A DNA stretch of 64,000 nt from Distichodus sexfasciatus (Eukaryota > Chordata > Actinopteri > Characiformes > Distichodontidae): contig JAVGVS010000025.1 of assembly GCA_032718565.1 (NCBI GenBank), forward strand, positions 3,805,046 to 3,869,045, written 5' to 3'. The translations under genes were made by a program, and so were the position numbers. Under the pieces are notes generated by a model. That model had not been told where the DNA came from. It did no database searches and was given only the letters and a program-made list of their open reading frames with translations. This document shows, piece after piece, positions 1 to 12,287 of the stretch; position 1 is the stretch's first letter, and each line of letters opens with the position of its first letter.

Positions 1-480
1 ATGCACTGCATTTATTCCCATTTCTCATCATTGTTAATAGCCGAAGCTAAACAGAACACCATGTGTTGGTTCGGCCATAAAAGCAATGGTTGAAAAGGAG
101 ATGTGTCAAAACAAGGTAAATGCCTACACTTTTGCACAATTACTTTGCTTATGAGAGTGTTCGAACGAGCGAGGCAAGAGAGAACAAGGAGGGTAAAAAT
201 TCCCAGTAAAGTCCAACTTGCTTTTATTAGTGAAAGCAAGAAAGTACGAGTGAGAAAGGGAAATACTATGAAACGAAAGAGTGGCCATCTGTCAAGACCT
301 CGAGGGATAAGAAGGCTAAATGTCCACTGAGCTGGGTCCTGACCCCACTGTTATCCAACAAAACCCTCCTTTAAGCACACGGAGGCTGAAGACAGTTGCA
401 ATCCCCCTCTCCATTCTAAAGCAACTGCAAAAACACTCTCTTCCTAAGCTACTCCAGCCCATTCCATCCCTTTCTTTCCC
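1..480. other. Intronic DNA, nothing recognised
   Basis: Unique-looking sequence; the short frames on both strands overlap each other and show no protein-like features. Confidence 0.5.
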
Positions 481-484
481 GCTC

Positions 485-830
485 ATGGAATCCGAGCGCA
501 GCCCCCTTCCTGACAGGACAATGGCGGGGTATTAGGGCCAGGGTTGGCAGGGCGGCAAGGTGTGTAAATATTGTACGCTGTGAAAGGGCGAAACAGCAGG
601 GTGCTGGCCAATAAGTGGGATGAAACATGGCTGACATTATTAAACTGTCACCGGACATGGATGGGTGTGCGGGCGTCGCATCATCCCACGGCTGAGCAGA
701 GTCGAGGATGGAGCAAGGGGACGGAGGAGCGCGAGGACGGCGAGCGGGGGAAACAACGAATAAATCAGATGCTTGTGAGTCAAGCGCCAAGACGGGATGT
801 GTCAGAAGGCAGGAGGATCGTAGAGAGATT
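485..830. promoter_or_regulatory. GC-richer island, candidate conserved noncoding element
   Basis: This is unique, repeat-free and GC-richer than its surroundings, with 'aatggcggggtattagggcc' and 'catggctgacattattaaac'. Such islands in long introns of developmental genes are often regulatory. There is no direct evidence of function. The 103- and 113-codon frames in it overlap on opposite strands. Confidence 0.25.
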
Positions 831-979
831 TGTGGAAGTGTGTGTGGATAGTGAGTTAGGTTGGGGCGCTATGATATTCTGATGGTAGGATCACCTTATG
901 AACATCCACAGTTGAAATTTACTACAGTATGACAATTACAGCTCTTAAATGTATCCTGAAAAATATATTATATATATAT

Positions 980-1022
980 ATATAGAATATATAAATGTAA
1001 ATATATTTATATTTACATTTAA
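980..1022. repeat. AT-rich palindromic stretch
   Basis: A TA run is followed by 'aaatgtaaatata' and its reverse complement 'tatatttacattt'. This is a simple AT-rich inverted repeat. Confidence 0.6.
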
Positions 1023-1378
1023 CAAGTTTTAGTTTTTTTTAAAAACGCTGAATATTTGGAACATTAGCAAACATGTATATAAATAACTCAAACAAATAAT
1101 TTAATTCTGCTAAATAAAATAAACTAAAGGAAATTCTTTAAAGCCTTGTTCACACAGTCGTTGAATCACTGAATTGTTCACACTACAGAACCTCGAATCA
1201 GACCCGTGAAGTCCCATAAGATTTGATACAGAAGGCTTTTGCAAATAAGAAATTTCGTATTCAATATCCAACAAAATCATCGGCAAGGCTTGTTTGAATG
1301 GTGATTAGTTCAGAAAACAGCATGCAAAAAGAAACAAATTTCGACATATTTTTTGTGTCTGTGAGCTGATCATGTAAG

Positions 1379-1605
1379 TGTATGAGTGCGATTATTTGTC
1401 ATCGCGGAATACACCATAGCACAGCACACAGTGCACCCACAATGAAATCTGACCATAGCGTTTCACTCAGTTTTTTGACAGCGTCCGTTGAAAGAGCAGT
1501 GCTTGGTGATGGTACCTTTACTGGTCTGGGACTTGAACCAGCAACCAACTGATCACAGACCCAACTCTCTAACCATTACTGAGCTGTGGTGAGTTTCCCA
1601 TCTAT
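1379..1605 (-). mobile_element. tRNA-derived SINE, family A
   Basis: Read on the minus strand, a tRNA-like head (gttagagagttggg, then 'gctggttcaagtcccaga' with a B-box) is followed by 'aaaggtaccatcaccaag' and a tail ending in 'gacaaataatcgc'. An internal part near 1465-1490 has been replaced or has diverged. Confidence 0.65.
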
Positions 1606-2045
1606 TTCCATTAACTTTCTCAGTCAGAATCTGGTTGGCAAGTTTGCTTGATCATGTCTTTGTAGTACTGATGCAACACTGGTGAAGTGGTTGTCGATGG
1701 AAAAAACACAGTCGTGTCAGTTCGATTTTATGATCTGTGGTTTAATTCTCACAGAGCGCAATGAGCTCACTTCTGCACTCAAACTTGCTCTCTTTCTGCA
1801 CACAGCATGACTTCCAGCAACGCTTAAAACAATAAATTATTCAAATATTTCAAAATAACAATAATTAGATAAAATGGTAGAATAAAAACACACAGACCAC
1901 CATAACTTCCTTTAACAATATGTGAAACAATGACGTTAGTAGAAATGCAGCGTCAATTAACATATGAAATACACAAAGATTCCGCTTTTACCTCTGTACT
2001 AAACTTGCGCTTCTTAGCATACGCTGCACAAACACACAAACCTAA

Positions 2046-2410
2046 CAGTAGCGGTGGGTATTGGCAAGGACCTCACGATATGATACGTATCACGATACAT
2101 GGGTCACAATATGATTTTATCACGATATATTATGATACAATACATGTTGTGATATATTGCGATATTCTACAGTTCACTTAAAATGTAAAAACAGAGCTGA
2201 AATGCAAGTTGCTGAGTACGATCTGGGTGGTTGTAATAAATCACATTACATTAATAATTCAGCCAAAACAGCATAACTCAGAACTTTATTTAACTTTATT
2301 TATCTTTGCATTTTAACGTACTGAACTAGTGGACACCAAAAACGTTAAGATAAAGTGCATAAGATTGAAAATAAGATATTAAATAAGATATATTAAAATA
2401 TATCGCGAAA
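2046..2410. repeat. 'cacgatat' dispersed repeat
   Basis: It has clustered 'atcacgatacat', 'tatcacgatatattatgata' and 'gatatattgcgatatt' phrases, with 'atatatcgcgaaacactgat' at the far end. This resembles a common fish DNA-transposon remnant. No transposase frame is present. Confidence 0.5.
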
Positions 2411-3060
2411 CACTGATGTACTGATTTTTTGTGACCAACTGTGTTGGTCAAAACACGACGTTGCATGTGAAAAACAGCCTTACAGTTGTGTTGAGTGAAT
2501 ACAGTTTTACTCTAGACTACACACAGCCTGAGGGATTCCTGTACTTTGTCAGTGACAAGTCAGAAGCTGCTCGTACCGGCAATAACGTGTGAGGGAAACT
2601 TTTAGTGGTTTTGTTACCTTTTTTAAAAACCAGGGAACACCTTAAAACCAGAAACCAGCCCCTGCTTGGTGTGAGTTAAGCATATGTATGAGTGTGTAGG
2701 AGGCTTTTTTTTTACTTTTAAATCCTGTGGGAAGAGCCACAGTGGCAGAACTAATCGCATTATACCTGTAATTGGTTTTGTGACGTGTCTAAAGCGCTCG
2801 GGCACCCAGCAGGAGCTGGACGGGATGTAAAAAGTAAAATTAAAAAAAGCCCGGGATATTTACACAAACCGACTCTCCCACTGCAAGACTCGATTCAATT
2901 TCCCAACTCTGCTTCGAACAAATTAAACAATGGAATAAATTATCACAAATGTGCTTTCTGCACGTTGCATTATGGCAAAAGCATTAAATGTTTACATGCA
3001 GACAGCGCATAACGCAAGTAAAGCATTATTATTAAATTTCCTCCTCCCGCTTGCTTGTAA

Positions 3061-3118
3061 GCTGCCGAGGTCCTTCTTCAATTTTCTCCTTCTCGGTCTT
3101 GTAATTGAACCTCGGCAG
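3061..3118. repeat. Short stem-loop
   Basis: 'ctgccgaggt' at 3062-3071 is the exact reverse complement of 'acctcggcag' at 3109-3118, with a pyrimidine-rich loop of about 37 nt. Confidence 0.5.
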
Positions 3119-4407
3119 AGTGTTTTTAGGCCACGCGAACAGAAGCAAATAACCTTGCCTTGGTAAGGAAAACAGAATAAATGTCGTTTCATTTGGAGTT
3201 AGATTAATTAAATTCATCCCCCATACGTAGACCTTACAACCCGCAGCTTCTTTTGCAAGTGGAATGGCTTTACACACACACGCATTCACACACACTTCAG
3301 ACCCTTCATAATTAGAAAATGAACTAAGAATGCATGTAAATCAACTTGTCTATACAATTTAATCTCAATCTCAGGGATCAAATTGCATAACTTTGCCCAT
3401 CTCCCTCATATAATATGATTTAACTAGAAAAGGTCAATTAAACTCAACTCACACAAGCTCTCACATATTATTACAATCACGAAAACGCTCGGAACCTCAG
3501 CCTTTAGCCTTGAAGCCTTAAAACAACAATAAATAAATCCTGACAGTTCTGAAGGCAGATTCTTACTTAAAATAATAATAATTATTATTAAAAAACAGGA
3601 AAAAAATGTTACCATAACCTACATTTTTCCTTCACTAAAAATAACTTAAAAAAAACGAGAGATGAAACCAGATAAGGGTGAAATAAGGGTAAAGTTATGC
3701 AATGTCCTCAAATTTTAGGAAAATAAGAAAACTGACTGTGATGAAGGGATGGAGTGATGTGGATTATGTGGAAGCAAAGGGTTTGGAGGACTGCGGCTCA
3801 GTGGGTTATTTATGCACTGGATCCGGTTTCCCTTTTTAGAATACCATTTTATTGCTTTTTATTTACTTGTTTATTTGCTTTTTCCTGTAAAGTCTTTTTT
3901 TTCAATGATGTGTCTGAAGTGACACACTGGAATGAGGTTTCCCAGGAACAGGACACAAGTGTACAACAACAACCCGACAGTCTTTAATTAGGCAACTTTC
4001 AAAGGCATCAACGCAGAGCTGAAGTGCTTCTGCTCGCCTGGGATTAAGCATCTTGTTTGATAGCTAAAAAAAATAATAATAAATAAACACGGATAAGCCC
4101 CAGAATATTTTAGTTTACTAAAATAATAATATTCATAAAAAAGAAAAATGTTAACATATTTGATTTCCTTCACTAAAAACAACAAAAAGATTTTACAGTC
4201 AGTGAGGGGCTCTTTCCTAAACATTTAAACTTAAATTAATTGGTAAACAAATGTAAAGTTAATATTAATTATTTATAATATAAAAATCATTAGTAAACTA
4301 ATAAAAATATTTAAACATAATTTATATTACATTAATTAATATTATTTTTGAACTAGACACATTATACATTTATGATTTTAGAGATGTTAATTATGAAGAA
4401 AAGATGT

Positions 4408-4460
4408 TCAATAATAATAATAATAATACTAATAATAAATAATAATAATAATACTATGTA
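4408..4460 (+). repeat. AAT-rich microsatellite
   Basis: 'aataataataataataat' with interruptions, in a very AT-rich neighbourhood (4230-4480). Confidence 0.85.
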
Positions 4461-4639
4461 ATTAATAATTGATATAATTATGCATCTGAAATATAAGTGC
4501 ATTGCAAGAACAGTAGTTTCAGGTGCTTCTAACTGGTCACTCACCTTTGGACAATTTGTGTTCAAGTATAAAAATAATGATGAAACTTTACAAATCTGAC
4601 CTCCATTTCAACTGACGTATGCAAATGGTCTTTAAACGT

Positions 4640-4860
4640 GTTGAGACCCTTGAAACAGTGCTGGCTCAGTGGTCAGAGGTGTGATGTTGTTGAACGGAGC
4701 CAAAGATCAGATTGTGGGTTTATCCTGGGCCAGTAACTGATAGAAGATAAAAACGTCCCTGTGGGGGATGTGACTCTTCTACCTGCACTGGAATCTTAAA
4801 ATGACATGCTTGACCCTGACCACTGGGGATAAACATCTGACCCTTAGCTCTGACCACCCC
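4640..4860 (+). repeat. Possible old tRNA-derived SINE
   Basis: The text 'ctggctcagtggtcagaggt' resembles a tRNA A-box region and 'gtgggtttatcctgg' a weak B-box about 50 nt later. No second copy was found in the window, so this is tentative. Confidence 0.25.
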
Positions 4861-4869
4861 AATGCTAAT

Positions 4870-5985
4870 GCTTGACTGTAGGTGAGGATGAGAAGAGAGG
4901 CTGTGATATGCAAAAAAAGTTCCTATTAAAAGGAGTACATATATGTATAGCTATAAAACCTTGCAAAATCACAAAATAGTTAAGAATTTTGTGTCTGTGC
5001 AAATGAGGGGTTGAGGGGTTGAGCTGCTGAATTTTGATAATTTCTCTTGCCATTTTGATGCTAACATATGTTCCCAATCCTCATACACATGTAAGAGGAA
5101 TTTAGCAACATGAAGCCATTTCACATCAAGGTTTGTGGATTCTAAGCTGCGAGTGACAATTGCCAACACATTATATAGAAAATCCCATATCACACAGCCC
5201 CAGCTATCATTTATCACAGCGTTCATGACTCAACGTCTTAATGGCCTTTTTGTAGAGCTCAGCAGTCACAGCCGCCAGCTGATATACATGTTGCGTGTGA
5301 CTTATGCTAGCCGCCATTAGCTTTCATTTGTTGTATCCACATTAGCGTCTTCGTGTGGTGTGTTCCTTTAAGATGTTAAATGGCAGCTTTAATGCGTGTT
5401 CTGTCTCCTGACGGCAGCCATAAAACACAACCCGACAAAGCTGGCCCTCCTCCGCCTTACTGTCGTTTTACAGTCTCTCTTCTGCACGGATGAGAACGAA
5501 CTTGCGTGTCAGCTCAACAAGACGATGGGCCGAAAATAGAAAATCATTAAATTTACTATTTTCTTAGAGTGCACTTTGCCTCCATGAGGTGTGTAGACGA
5601 CACAGTGCTCTTCTCGGGATTGGGGTATAACACTTGTGTCATCGTCTCTGCCAAAACAAGCTCTGTTTTTATCTTTATAGAAGACGCAGGTCTGAGAAAA
5701 GCAGCAGAACAGACACCAGGCTAGGGTCCTTATCTCAGACCTATCTCTGATACTCTCTCTTCCTCAGGCTGTTGTTGTTGTTGCTGTTGTTCTCTGAGCG
5801 GCAGGTAAGAAAATATCTGACTCGGGGATCAGACTGTGTTTTAATCGTGTTTCACCACCTCCACTCTCCACACCAGAATCTCTTCCTCTTAAACTCATTT
5901 GTCATTGTCCATTATTGCTAATTTGCTCTCAAAGAGACTCAGATCTCAAGAATGATTTAGAATAAATCACTATGTCATCTTTTGA
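4870..5985. other. Intronic DNA, nothing recognised
   Basis: Unique-looking sequence with a short GTT/GCT run near 5769-5785. Frames are short and overlapping. Confidence 0.45.
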
Positions 5986-5990
5986 TGTAG

Positions 5991-6120
5991 CAGTGCTTGG
6001 GGACGATACCTTGCTCATGAGTACCTCAGAGGTACCTTTACTGGTCCAGAGTTGAACCAGAAACCATCTGATCATTAGGTCAATTTCTTTACAATTACAC
6101 TACCAACTGCGCCCGTACCA
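5991..6120 (-). mobile_element. tRNA-derived SINE, family A (head part)
   Basis: This fragment holds the tRNA-like head and the 'aaaggtacctctgaggtact' segment read on the minus strand. The tail half is missing. Confidence 0.6.
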
Positions 6121-6199
6121 TCATCCAGCGTCATTATAGCCCAGTGCAATGCAATATTTCTCTGATCTTGGACAGCTATAAGCAGAAATCTCTGCATGT

Positions 6200-6775
6200 T
6201 TGTCAGGGCTGAAAAACTATCAAATTAGTGTCTGTAACTTGTGAGAGGAGGGTCAGAGATTTGCAGCTTTAGTTGCAGTAAAATTAGAGTGAAATCTATC
6301 AAACGCACAATAAGTTTCATTGCCAGCTGTCTAAGATATCTACAGTCAACATGTGATTTTGAGATAACTTTGGGCCAAGATCACCAATTTGCTATTTTGA
6401 GATCACAATAAAAATATTTTTCGCAATGTAAACACACACTGTTTGTTAGCGCACACGACTCTCATATAGAATCCAACATTCTCTGCAGCAGTCCAGGTCT
6501 GTCCCAGAAATGAGTCAAAAATGAGTTATTGGCCAAAATGAGTCCAAATAGGCAAAAAACAGCCAAAACGTTTTTCATTTTCAATTAATCCGATTTTTTT
6601 TTCTACTTTATAATGTTACAGAGTAAAAAATAAATTTAGAAAAACACAAAGATACTGTTCGGTTTATTTAAAAATGCTGGAAATTATTATTTTTTCTTTT
6701 TATCCGATTAATAGGAAAAATAATCGGCAGATTAACTGATTATCAAAATAATCATTTTTTTGCAGCTCTGTCATT
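6200..6775. repeat. Composite DNA-transposon remnants
   Basis: The right end, 'gattatcaaaataatcattt' then 'ttgcagctctg', is the familiar terminal sequence of fish elements with 'cagggctgcaa' ends. A possible left end, 'gtcagggctgaaaaac', lies near 6203. Within it, 6480-6595 is a second repeat also present at 48360-48480. Confidence 0.45.
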
Positions 6776-7159
6776 ATCTATACAAAATAACCTTATTATA
6801 TTATGTTCTACATAAATGCATAACTGAACAAAACTTTCTCTACAGCCAACATCATGTTTGATCAGATTTTCTGATTTCCCATCATGTGAAACAGCTCTGC
6901 AGATCCAGCTCGGTGATTTATTATCTTCCAGCAGCAGATTATTGATTAGGACTTAACAACTGGACAGTCTACAGTAAACACTGTTGTTAATTACAATACA
7001 CACCACCAATTACGCTCCTGTGCTTAGCCAAAATCTTTAAATCTCTTTGTTTTGTTCTCTCTTTCCTAACACACACACACACATCAGTAAAAATATTATT
7101 TTGGGTAACAGAAAACCTCTTAATTATTCATCCAAAATGTTTATTTACATATTTCTCTC

Positions 7160-7465
7160 CCCTCTCTCTCTCTGCTCTTACCATATCTATTTTCTTTTCC
7201 CCTCCCTTCCTACATTTCTTTTCCTCCCTCCCTCCCTCCCTCCAACAACCCCCTTTCCCTCTGCTTTCCACACCTCTTTTCTTTCCCTCCCTCCATCTTT
7301 CTTTCTTTCCCTAACTCCCTCTCTGCCTCTACCCCAATTCTTTTTCCCTCTTCCCTCATCTCCATCTCACCACCAAGCCTTCATCTCTTAATTTCCCTCC
7401 ATTTCTTTTTCTCCTATTTCCTTTCTCTCTTCTTCTCTGCTTCTATCCTCTCCGTCCATCTCTTT
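7160..7465 (+). repeat. Pyrimidine-rich CT tract
   Basis: The plus strand is C/T-rich, with 'ctccctccctccctccctcc' near 7226-7245. The 114-codon frame over it (Ser/Pro/Leu/Phe-rich) is compositional. Confidence 0.85.
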
Positions 7466-7469
7466 GTCC

Positions 7470-8800
7470 TCTCTGTCTATCAACAGAGCTCACTCCAGAT
7501 CACTTTATCTTCAGTCTTGCTTTGAACTGACTAGACAACTGAAAGTGGGACATGTTTCCCGACGTTGTCTTATTAGAAAGAAGGCGACCTTGATGTGTGT
7601 TAAAAAGAATGTAAGTGTTTTTCTGAGTGCTGTTGGCTAGAAAAAGAAGGTTACAAAACTGAACAGTTGTAAAGGCTGTTACTTTTTACGACTAGTATTC
7701 AAGTTAGGCAGAAGATTCTACAAAAGCCATTACGCCACTGACATAAAAAATGGAAATGCACAGAGAAATGGTATGCCATCCATCTCCATCCCAAAACCTC
7801 AACAGTGCTGGTCTGTACAATGTCCAAGCACTGGCCTTGGCCATAATAATAGCTGCGAAGTCCTTCAGCAACACATTGTCCTGCTCCTGTTATTTTCCAT
7901 GGCTTGGTCAGGCAGAGCTTTGTGTGTGTGTGTGAGTGTGTGTGTGAGTGTGTGTGTGTGTGTGTTTATGAGAGGCCAAGGTGCAGAAACATCATCGCCG
8001 CTTATAGACCAGGCAGCACAGCTCCTACTAAGACCTCATTAGAAGAACATACTCCACCTCAGCTATCTTTCACTTTACCTGATCTCCAGCTGCCTGCCCA
8101 GCACTCTTCATTATTTTCCACCCATTCACACAGTCGCATCATTGCTGTGTCTCCTGATAACATGTATTTTTCTTCTCCCCCCACACCATCCACCATTCTC
8201 TATCTCTCCTCACCTGCCTCTCTGCTAATCTCTTGTATCAAATTATCACCTAAGCTCCATCATCCTGGCCATCACCTTTTGTTACGACAGAATCCACATC
8301 TTTTAGGAGCACAAAAGCACACACACACACACCGTCTGGACATTGCAAGACGTCGATAGATCTTAGAATACTGTCATTTTACCTCCTGCCCTCGTTTAAA
8401 ATGCAATCTGGCAAGTGTCAGGCAAAGTCACAGCTCTCTAGGGCTCGCAGCGAAATGTTTTGATATGTTTTTCTCGCCCGCTAACAATAGCAATGCTACA
8501 ACACACAAGCCTGGGGGGAATAACGTAACAGTTCTGAATGTACAGCCATAATTATGTGGCAGCTGGTATAACCATGTGCCACTGGTACCGTGAAATTAGC
8601 AATATTCACCAATAATCAGCGTCAACAATAATCACATGAAAAGATGAGGTCGGCTTCACAGATTTTTTGGAGGAAAACGCTTGACGTCCTCTAAATCTTT
8701 TCCAAATTTTGGGGAGTCATAAGTTAATCTGTAGAAATTGTTCACCACGGTTAATTCAGGCGTGTGATTTTTAATAAGTCACATATTTAGAAGTCTGACT
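7470..8800. other. Intronic DNA with TG and CA runs
   Basis: Apart from the TG tract at 7918 and a CA run at 8318-8331, nothing is recognised. The 151-codon frame at 7904-8359 crosses these runs and has no domain. Confidence 0.45.
7918..7966 (+). repeat. (TG)n microsatellite
   Basis: TG repeats interrupted by 'agtg'. The frames at 7773-8359 run through it and are compositional. Confidence 0.9.
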
Positions 8801-8807
8801 AATAACT

Positions 8808-8982
8808 GGTGGTGGAGGTCTAGGAGTTTATATACTGACCTCTGGACTGAGAGGTTATAGGTTCGAATTCTACTGAGCAAGACCCTCTCAGGAAGTTCTC
8901 AGGGAGACTATTGCTGTATTTAGGAAATGGAAGTCACTCTGGATAAGAGCTTCTGCTAAATGCCATGAAAGTAAATGTAAAT
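8808..8982 (+). mobile_element. tRNA-derived SINE, family B (HpaI/HAmo-like tail)
   Basis: It has a diverged A-box region, the B-box 'ggttcgaattct', 'gcaagaccctctcaggaag', and the tail 'ctctggataagagcttctgc' with 'taaatgcc' and 'aaatgtaaat'. This tail type is widespread in teleost SINEs and their partner LINEs. Confidence 0.8.
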
Positions 8983-9153
8983 ATTAATTGTTATCACATT
9001 CAATTCATTTGAGCTTTATTAGTTTTGGTCAATAATAACTGTACAGGTTTCAGTCTGGCTTTTGTGAACTCTCAGTGTTTGCAGTGGGTTTTATTTTTGG
9101 TTGTAACGTTGCTAAAATGTGACCACAACTCCATTCTTTTACTTCATCTAAGT

Positions 9154-9195
9154 ACAGGTAGTCCCTGATTTATCATGAAGATGCATTCTGATGCG
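9154..9195 (+). repeat. 'acaggtagtcc' repeat fragment (plus strand)
   Basis: 'tacaggtagtccctgattta' followed by 'gatgcattctg' corresponds to the reverse complement of 55215-55262. Both are probably ends of one dispersed family. Confidence 0.5.
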
Positions 9196-9237
9196 TTAAC
9201 TTAAAAATATTGTAAGTTGGCTACCAGTAGGACACAT

Positions 9238-9580
9238 ACGTTGCTAGGGCCGCTTGCTAAGATCCACTCAGCAACATTAAGCCAAAATTAGATCAATGTT
9301 AAATTTGGATTCGGCTCCAAGTCCAAATAGTCCGAAAGAGGTCCAGCTGGTTCCAAATGATGGAGTCTCTGTTGTAATACTCATAGAACACATTTGTTTA
9401 AAAAAATTGAAGATATAAAAATAGTCAAAGGGACGCTTTTGAATCCCAAGTCATTGCTGAGGCCACTTGATAAGATCCACTCAGCAACATTAAGCTAAAA
9501 TTAGTTAAATATTACATTGGTAATTCAGCTACCAATTCAAGTCCATAGTATCTGAAGCTGGTCCCATACGATGAGGTCAA
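9238..9580 (+). repeat. Tandem duplication, period 213 bp
   Basis: 'gatccactcagcaacattaa' occurs at 9261 and again at 9474. Flanking text also matches on both sides (gggccgcttgctaa versus aggccacttgataa; 'ccaagtccaaatagtc' versus 'ttcaagtccatagtat'). The copies have diverged noticeably. Confidence 0.7.
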
Positions 9581-10319
9581 CTTCAATAAAACTATTGAGC
9601 CAGACATCCACACTTCACTAAAATGGCCTGAATTTTAACTTAAAGATTAAGTCAATCCGCTGTGGGTGATATTCTGAGGTGCAACACAGAACACTTGAAA
9701 ACCTTAATGCTACATTGACTCCAGTTTTACTTGTAAAAATAGCAGCATCCGTGATTGCCGCAGTCCTCCGAACATTCAACTGGAGCGGCTCGGCCTAACC
9801 GAGGATCTCTTGAGCCAGCTAAAATTGTTCCTCGGCTCCCAGGCACAGAGGAACCAACGGAGAGGGGGAGCAGTTTTGGCAAAGTTTAAGTCCACAGAGC
9901 AGCCCCAGTCTCATAAATCACAGCGGCACACAATATTTCTTTCGGAGCACTGCTTGTGTTGCTTTTGTGGTTTGTTTTTGGAGCTTGCCATCAAGGATGC
10001 ATGAGTGCACATTTTGTGCATAATGCATAGCAACAATTGTTTGCTGTATGAGGCGATGGCGGTGGCTTTCATATATATTCAGGCTTCAAAGTTAACGTCA
10101 GAAAAGATGATGCCCATTTTTTCCCCGCACAGCTGGTAATGCAGACAGAGCCATAGTAATGTTCGAAACGTCCTTAAATCCATTTTCATTTAAATCCGTC
10201 CATTCGAATCCATTTTCATTCCGCTCTTTATCTCTTAGATTGCCTCATAATTCTTCAGGTATCTCATCTGTATGCAGCGTTTTCATCTCTCCACTTCAGA
10301 TGGCCACACATTCCTTAAA

Positions 10320-10620
10320 ACACTTTCCGCGCCCAAATAAGGGTCACGAAGCCAGAGTTGACAAGGTCACGCCGCCAGCCCCTCGCCTCTCGATTAGAAT
10401 TCAGCGACGATACCCAGGACCTCGCTCGAAGGTGGGAGCTCTTCGTCTTGCTCGATAACCACCAGCGCTGGCTGGCCAACATGCCTGCGGGGGGCAGATT
10501 AACACCGCAGCCTCATATCGCCATCCAGCGCCGGGATCCCGGGCTTTCAATCACACTCTGGCGCGGCACCAAACCCTCCCAGATGGCAGCTTTCCCACTG
10601 TGGCTTCTGCAAATTGGACA
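10320..10620. promoter_or_regulatory. GC-rich island, candidate conserved noncoding element
   Basis: Distinctly GC-rich and repeat-free (for example 'caaggtcacgccgccagccc', 'ccagcgctggctggccaac'). Two frames stay open over it but have no recognisable domain and no splice-site support. Confidence 0.25.
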
Positions 10621-10782
10621 CCGAAAAAAGCTGGATTTTTCTTTCCTCTCCCAGAATCACTCGACTCGCCCTGTGTGGCACTGTCCCACATTTACTGTAC
10701 TCCTAGTTCAAACCCTGATCATTTTATTTGTTGCTTTGATAGATAGTATCAGTATTGGTGAGTTACTTATGCTACATTGTAT

Positions 10783-11255
10783 AGTTGTTGTCAAGACCAC
10801 CTAAACCGAGACCAAGTCCTGACCGAGACCAGAGTGTGTTGAGACCGAGGCAAGACCAAGACTCTGAAGAGCCGAGCCGAGACCAGGGCGGGGTGAGACC
10901 ATGTCGAGACTGAGACTGAGACCAAGACTCTGAAGGGCCAAGACAGAGATAAAACCAAGACCAAGGTGCGGTGAGCCCGGGTCGAGATCAAGACCGGACC
11001 AATGCTTATCTCCTTTATCGCAGTACGGCAGAACTCTGTTGATTTCACCTATGAACTTTTTGTGGTATTGGTAGCCAAATTTGATAATAGCCCATTTTCA
11101 TGTGCACATGTGAAGGGGCGGGGCTAGAAACCCTGGTCGGCAGTGACATCATTGGTTGCGCTTGAAGTGAGAAGCTATCCAATTCGACAGTAAACAGCTC
11201 ATTAATAGTAATATCCTCAGAGTTGTGGCCTCAGCTAGTCTCGAAATAATTTCTG
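10783..11255 (+). mobile_element. TIR-type element with 'gagaccaag' minisatellite (copy 1, 3'-incomplete)
   Basis: It opens with 'agttgttgtcaagaccacc', continues in an imperfect 10-12-bp 'gagaccaagac' array to about 11000, then matches 45595-45690 ('gcgcttgaagtgagaagcta', 'gctcattaatagtaatatcc'). The right terminal inverted repeat found in copy 2 is not recognisable. The minus-strand frame over 10791-11048 is low-complexity. Confidence 0.65.
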
Positions 11256-11754
11256 ATTGGTGTTGAACTCACAGAAGTAGCGTCTGATTGGCTACACGCT
11301 CATTGCATCAAAGCGTGCTGTGGGCATCTCTGCATTCAAGAGATGAAATCAAAGATATTTTCAACAGATAGTTTTTTCATTTGTAATTTGCCACTATATT
11401 TCAACTATATTTCACCCAGCAAACAATCATTTTCTTAGTAGGGCCGCTTCCCACACCCTCTTTGTCTCACCTGCTCATTCTGCTAAAAGGACTGGCAGAT
11501 GCCAACAAAAGGAGCTGTGCCAGTTATGCTAGAGAGAGTTCCTTCTTGGGCTGTTGTAACATGAATTATATATCAAACATTTGTTATCTTGGTTTAGAAG
11601 TGTCAAATGTTGCCTTTTGGTTATTCAATGTTTATTTTAGGAATATATTTTCTAAAACTATTCTTAGATTTATGGTTAACATTTACTCAACATTAGCTAC
11701 TTAATTTATCTAATGACTTGTCTCAGGAAGCAGGTTCGTATTTGACTACATTTT

Positions 11755-11802
11755 GTATTCAATGAGTATGTGACAAACAAGAATCAAGAATCTTATATTG
11801 TC
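11755..11802 (+). mobile_element. Relic LINE 3' tail
   Basis: The segment 'gtatgtgacaaacaagaatc' followed by 'aagaatctta' resembles the end of the LINE at 38180-38220 (catgtgacaaataaagaatc, then ttgaatctt). Only the terminal few tens of bases are recognisable. Confidence 0.4.
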
Positions 11803-12287
11803 CACATATTCTAACTTTGGAGAATTTGTAGAAGCAATGTTAATTCTAGTCGAACCTGAGAGTAAAAACAGGAAGGGGAAAGGCTTGGCAATGCTTTATA
11901 GTGATATAAACAAAGCAGGGCCCTTAAAATATAGTGTGAACTGTAAATGGTAAACTCTATTGTGGCACTGCAGCATCCCTAGTGGTGTGGTGGTGAAACT
12001 ACAGCTTCAGATTGTATTATTTAATGCTTATAATTTACATTTCTATCCATCTTCTTGGCTATATGAGTAACTTCTTGGAACAATTCACAGTTGACTGCAA
12101 CAACCAACAGACGGTGTGTTTGTTGAACGTCTGTTGTTTCTTTCAAATGTACCATGAGAAGAACACTAGAATCAGAACATAAAAATGGTGTTTCTTCTCT
12201 GAACAAATCAAGCTTTAGAACGCACCCGTTTTTCATCTCTGCTGACAGCTCAGACTGGCCCAGGAAACCCGAGTGCAAAAAGATGAA

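Larger units (their letters stand above)
2411..4640. other. Intronic DNA, mostly AT-rich
   Basis: Apart from the stem-loop at 3061-3118 and the AAT run, the main structure is a loose similarity between 3598-3660 and 4138-4200 (both with 'ttccttcactaaaaa'). No gene is seen. Confidence 0.45.

Noticed and set aside
449..882. Frames of 113 and 103 codons on opposite strands
   Set aside because: They overlap each other and show no domain or conserved motif.
7047..7391. 114-codon frame rich in Ser/Pro/Leu/Phe
   Set aside because: Compositional frame over the CT tract.
7904..8359. 151-codon frame
   Set aside because: Begins in a TG microsatellite and ends in a CA run; no recognisable domain.
10358..10804. 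148-codon frame with a protein-like stretch (DLARRWELF)
   Set aside because: No known domain, no clear splice sites, and it lies in a GC-rich island; kept only as a candidate noncoding element.
10791..11048. Minus-strand 85-codon frame rich in Val/Ser/Arg
   Set aside because: It reads the 'gagaccaag' minisatellite of a transposon.
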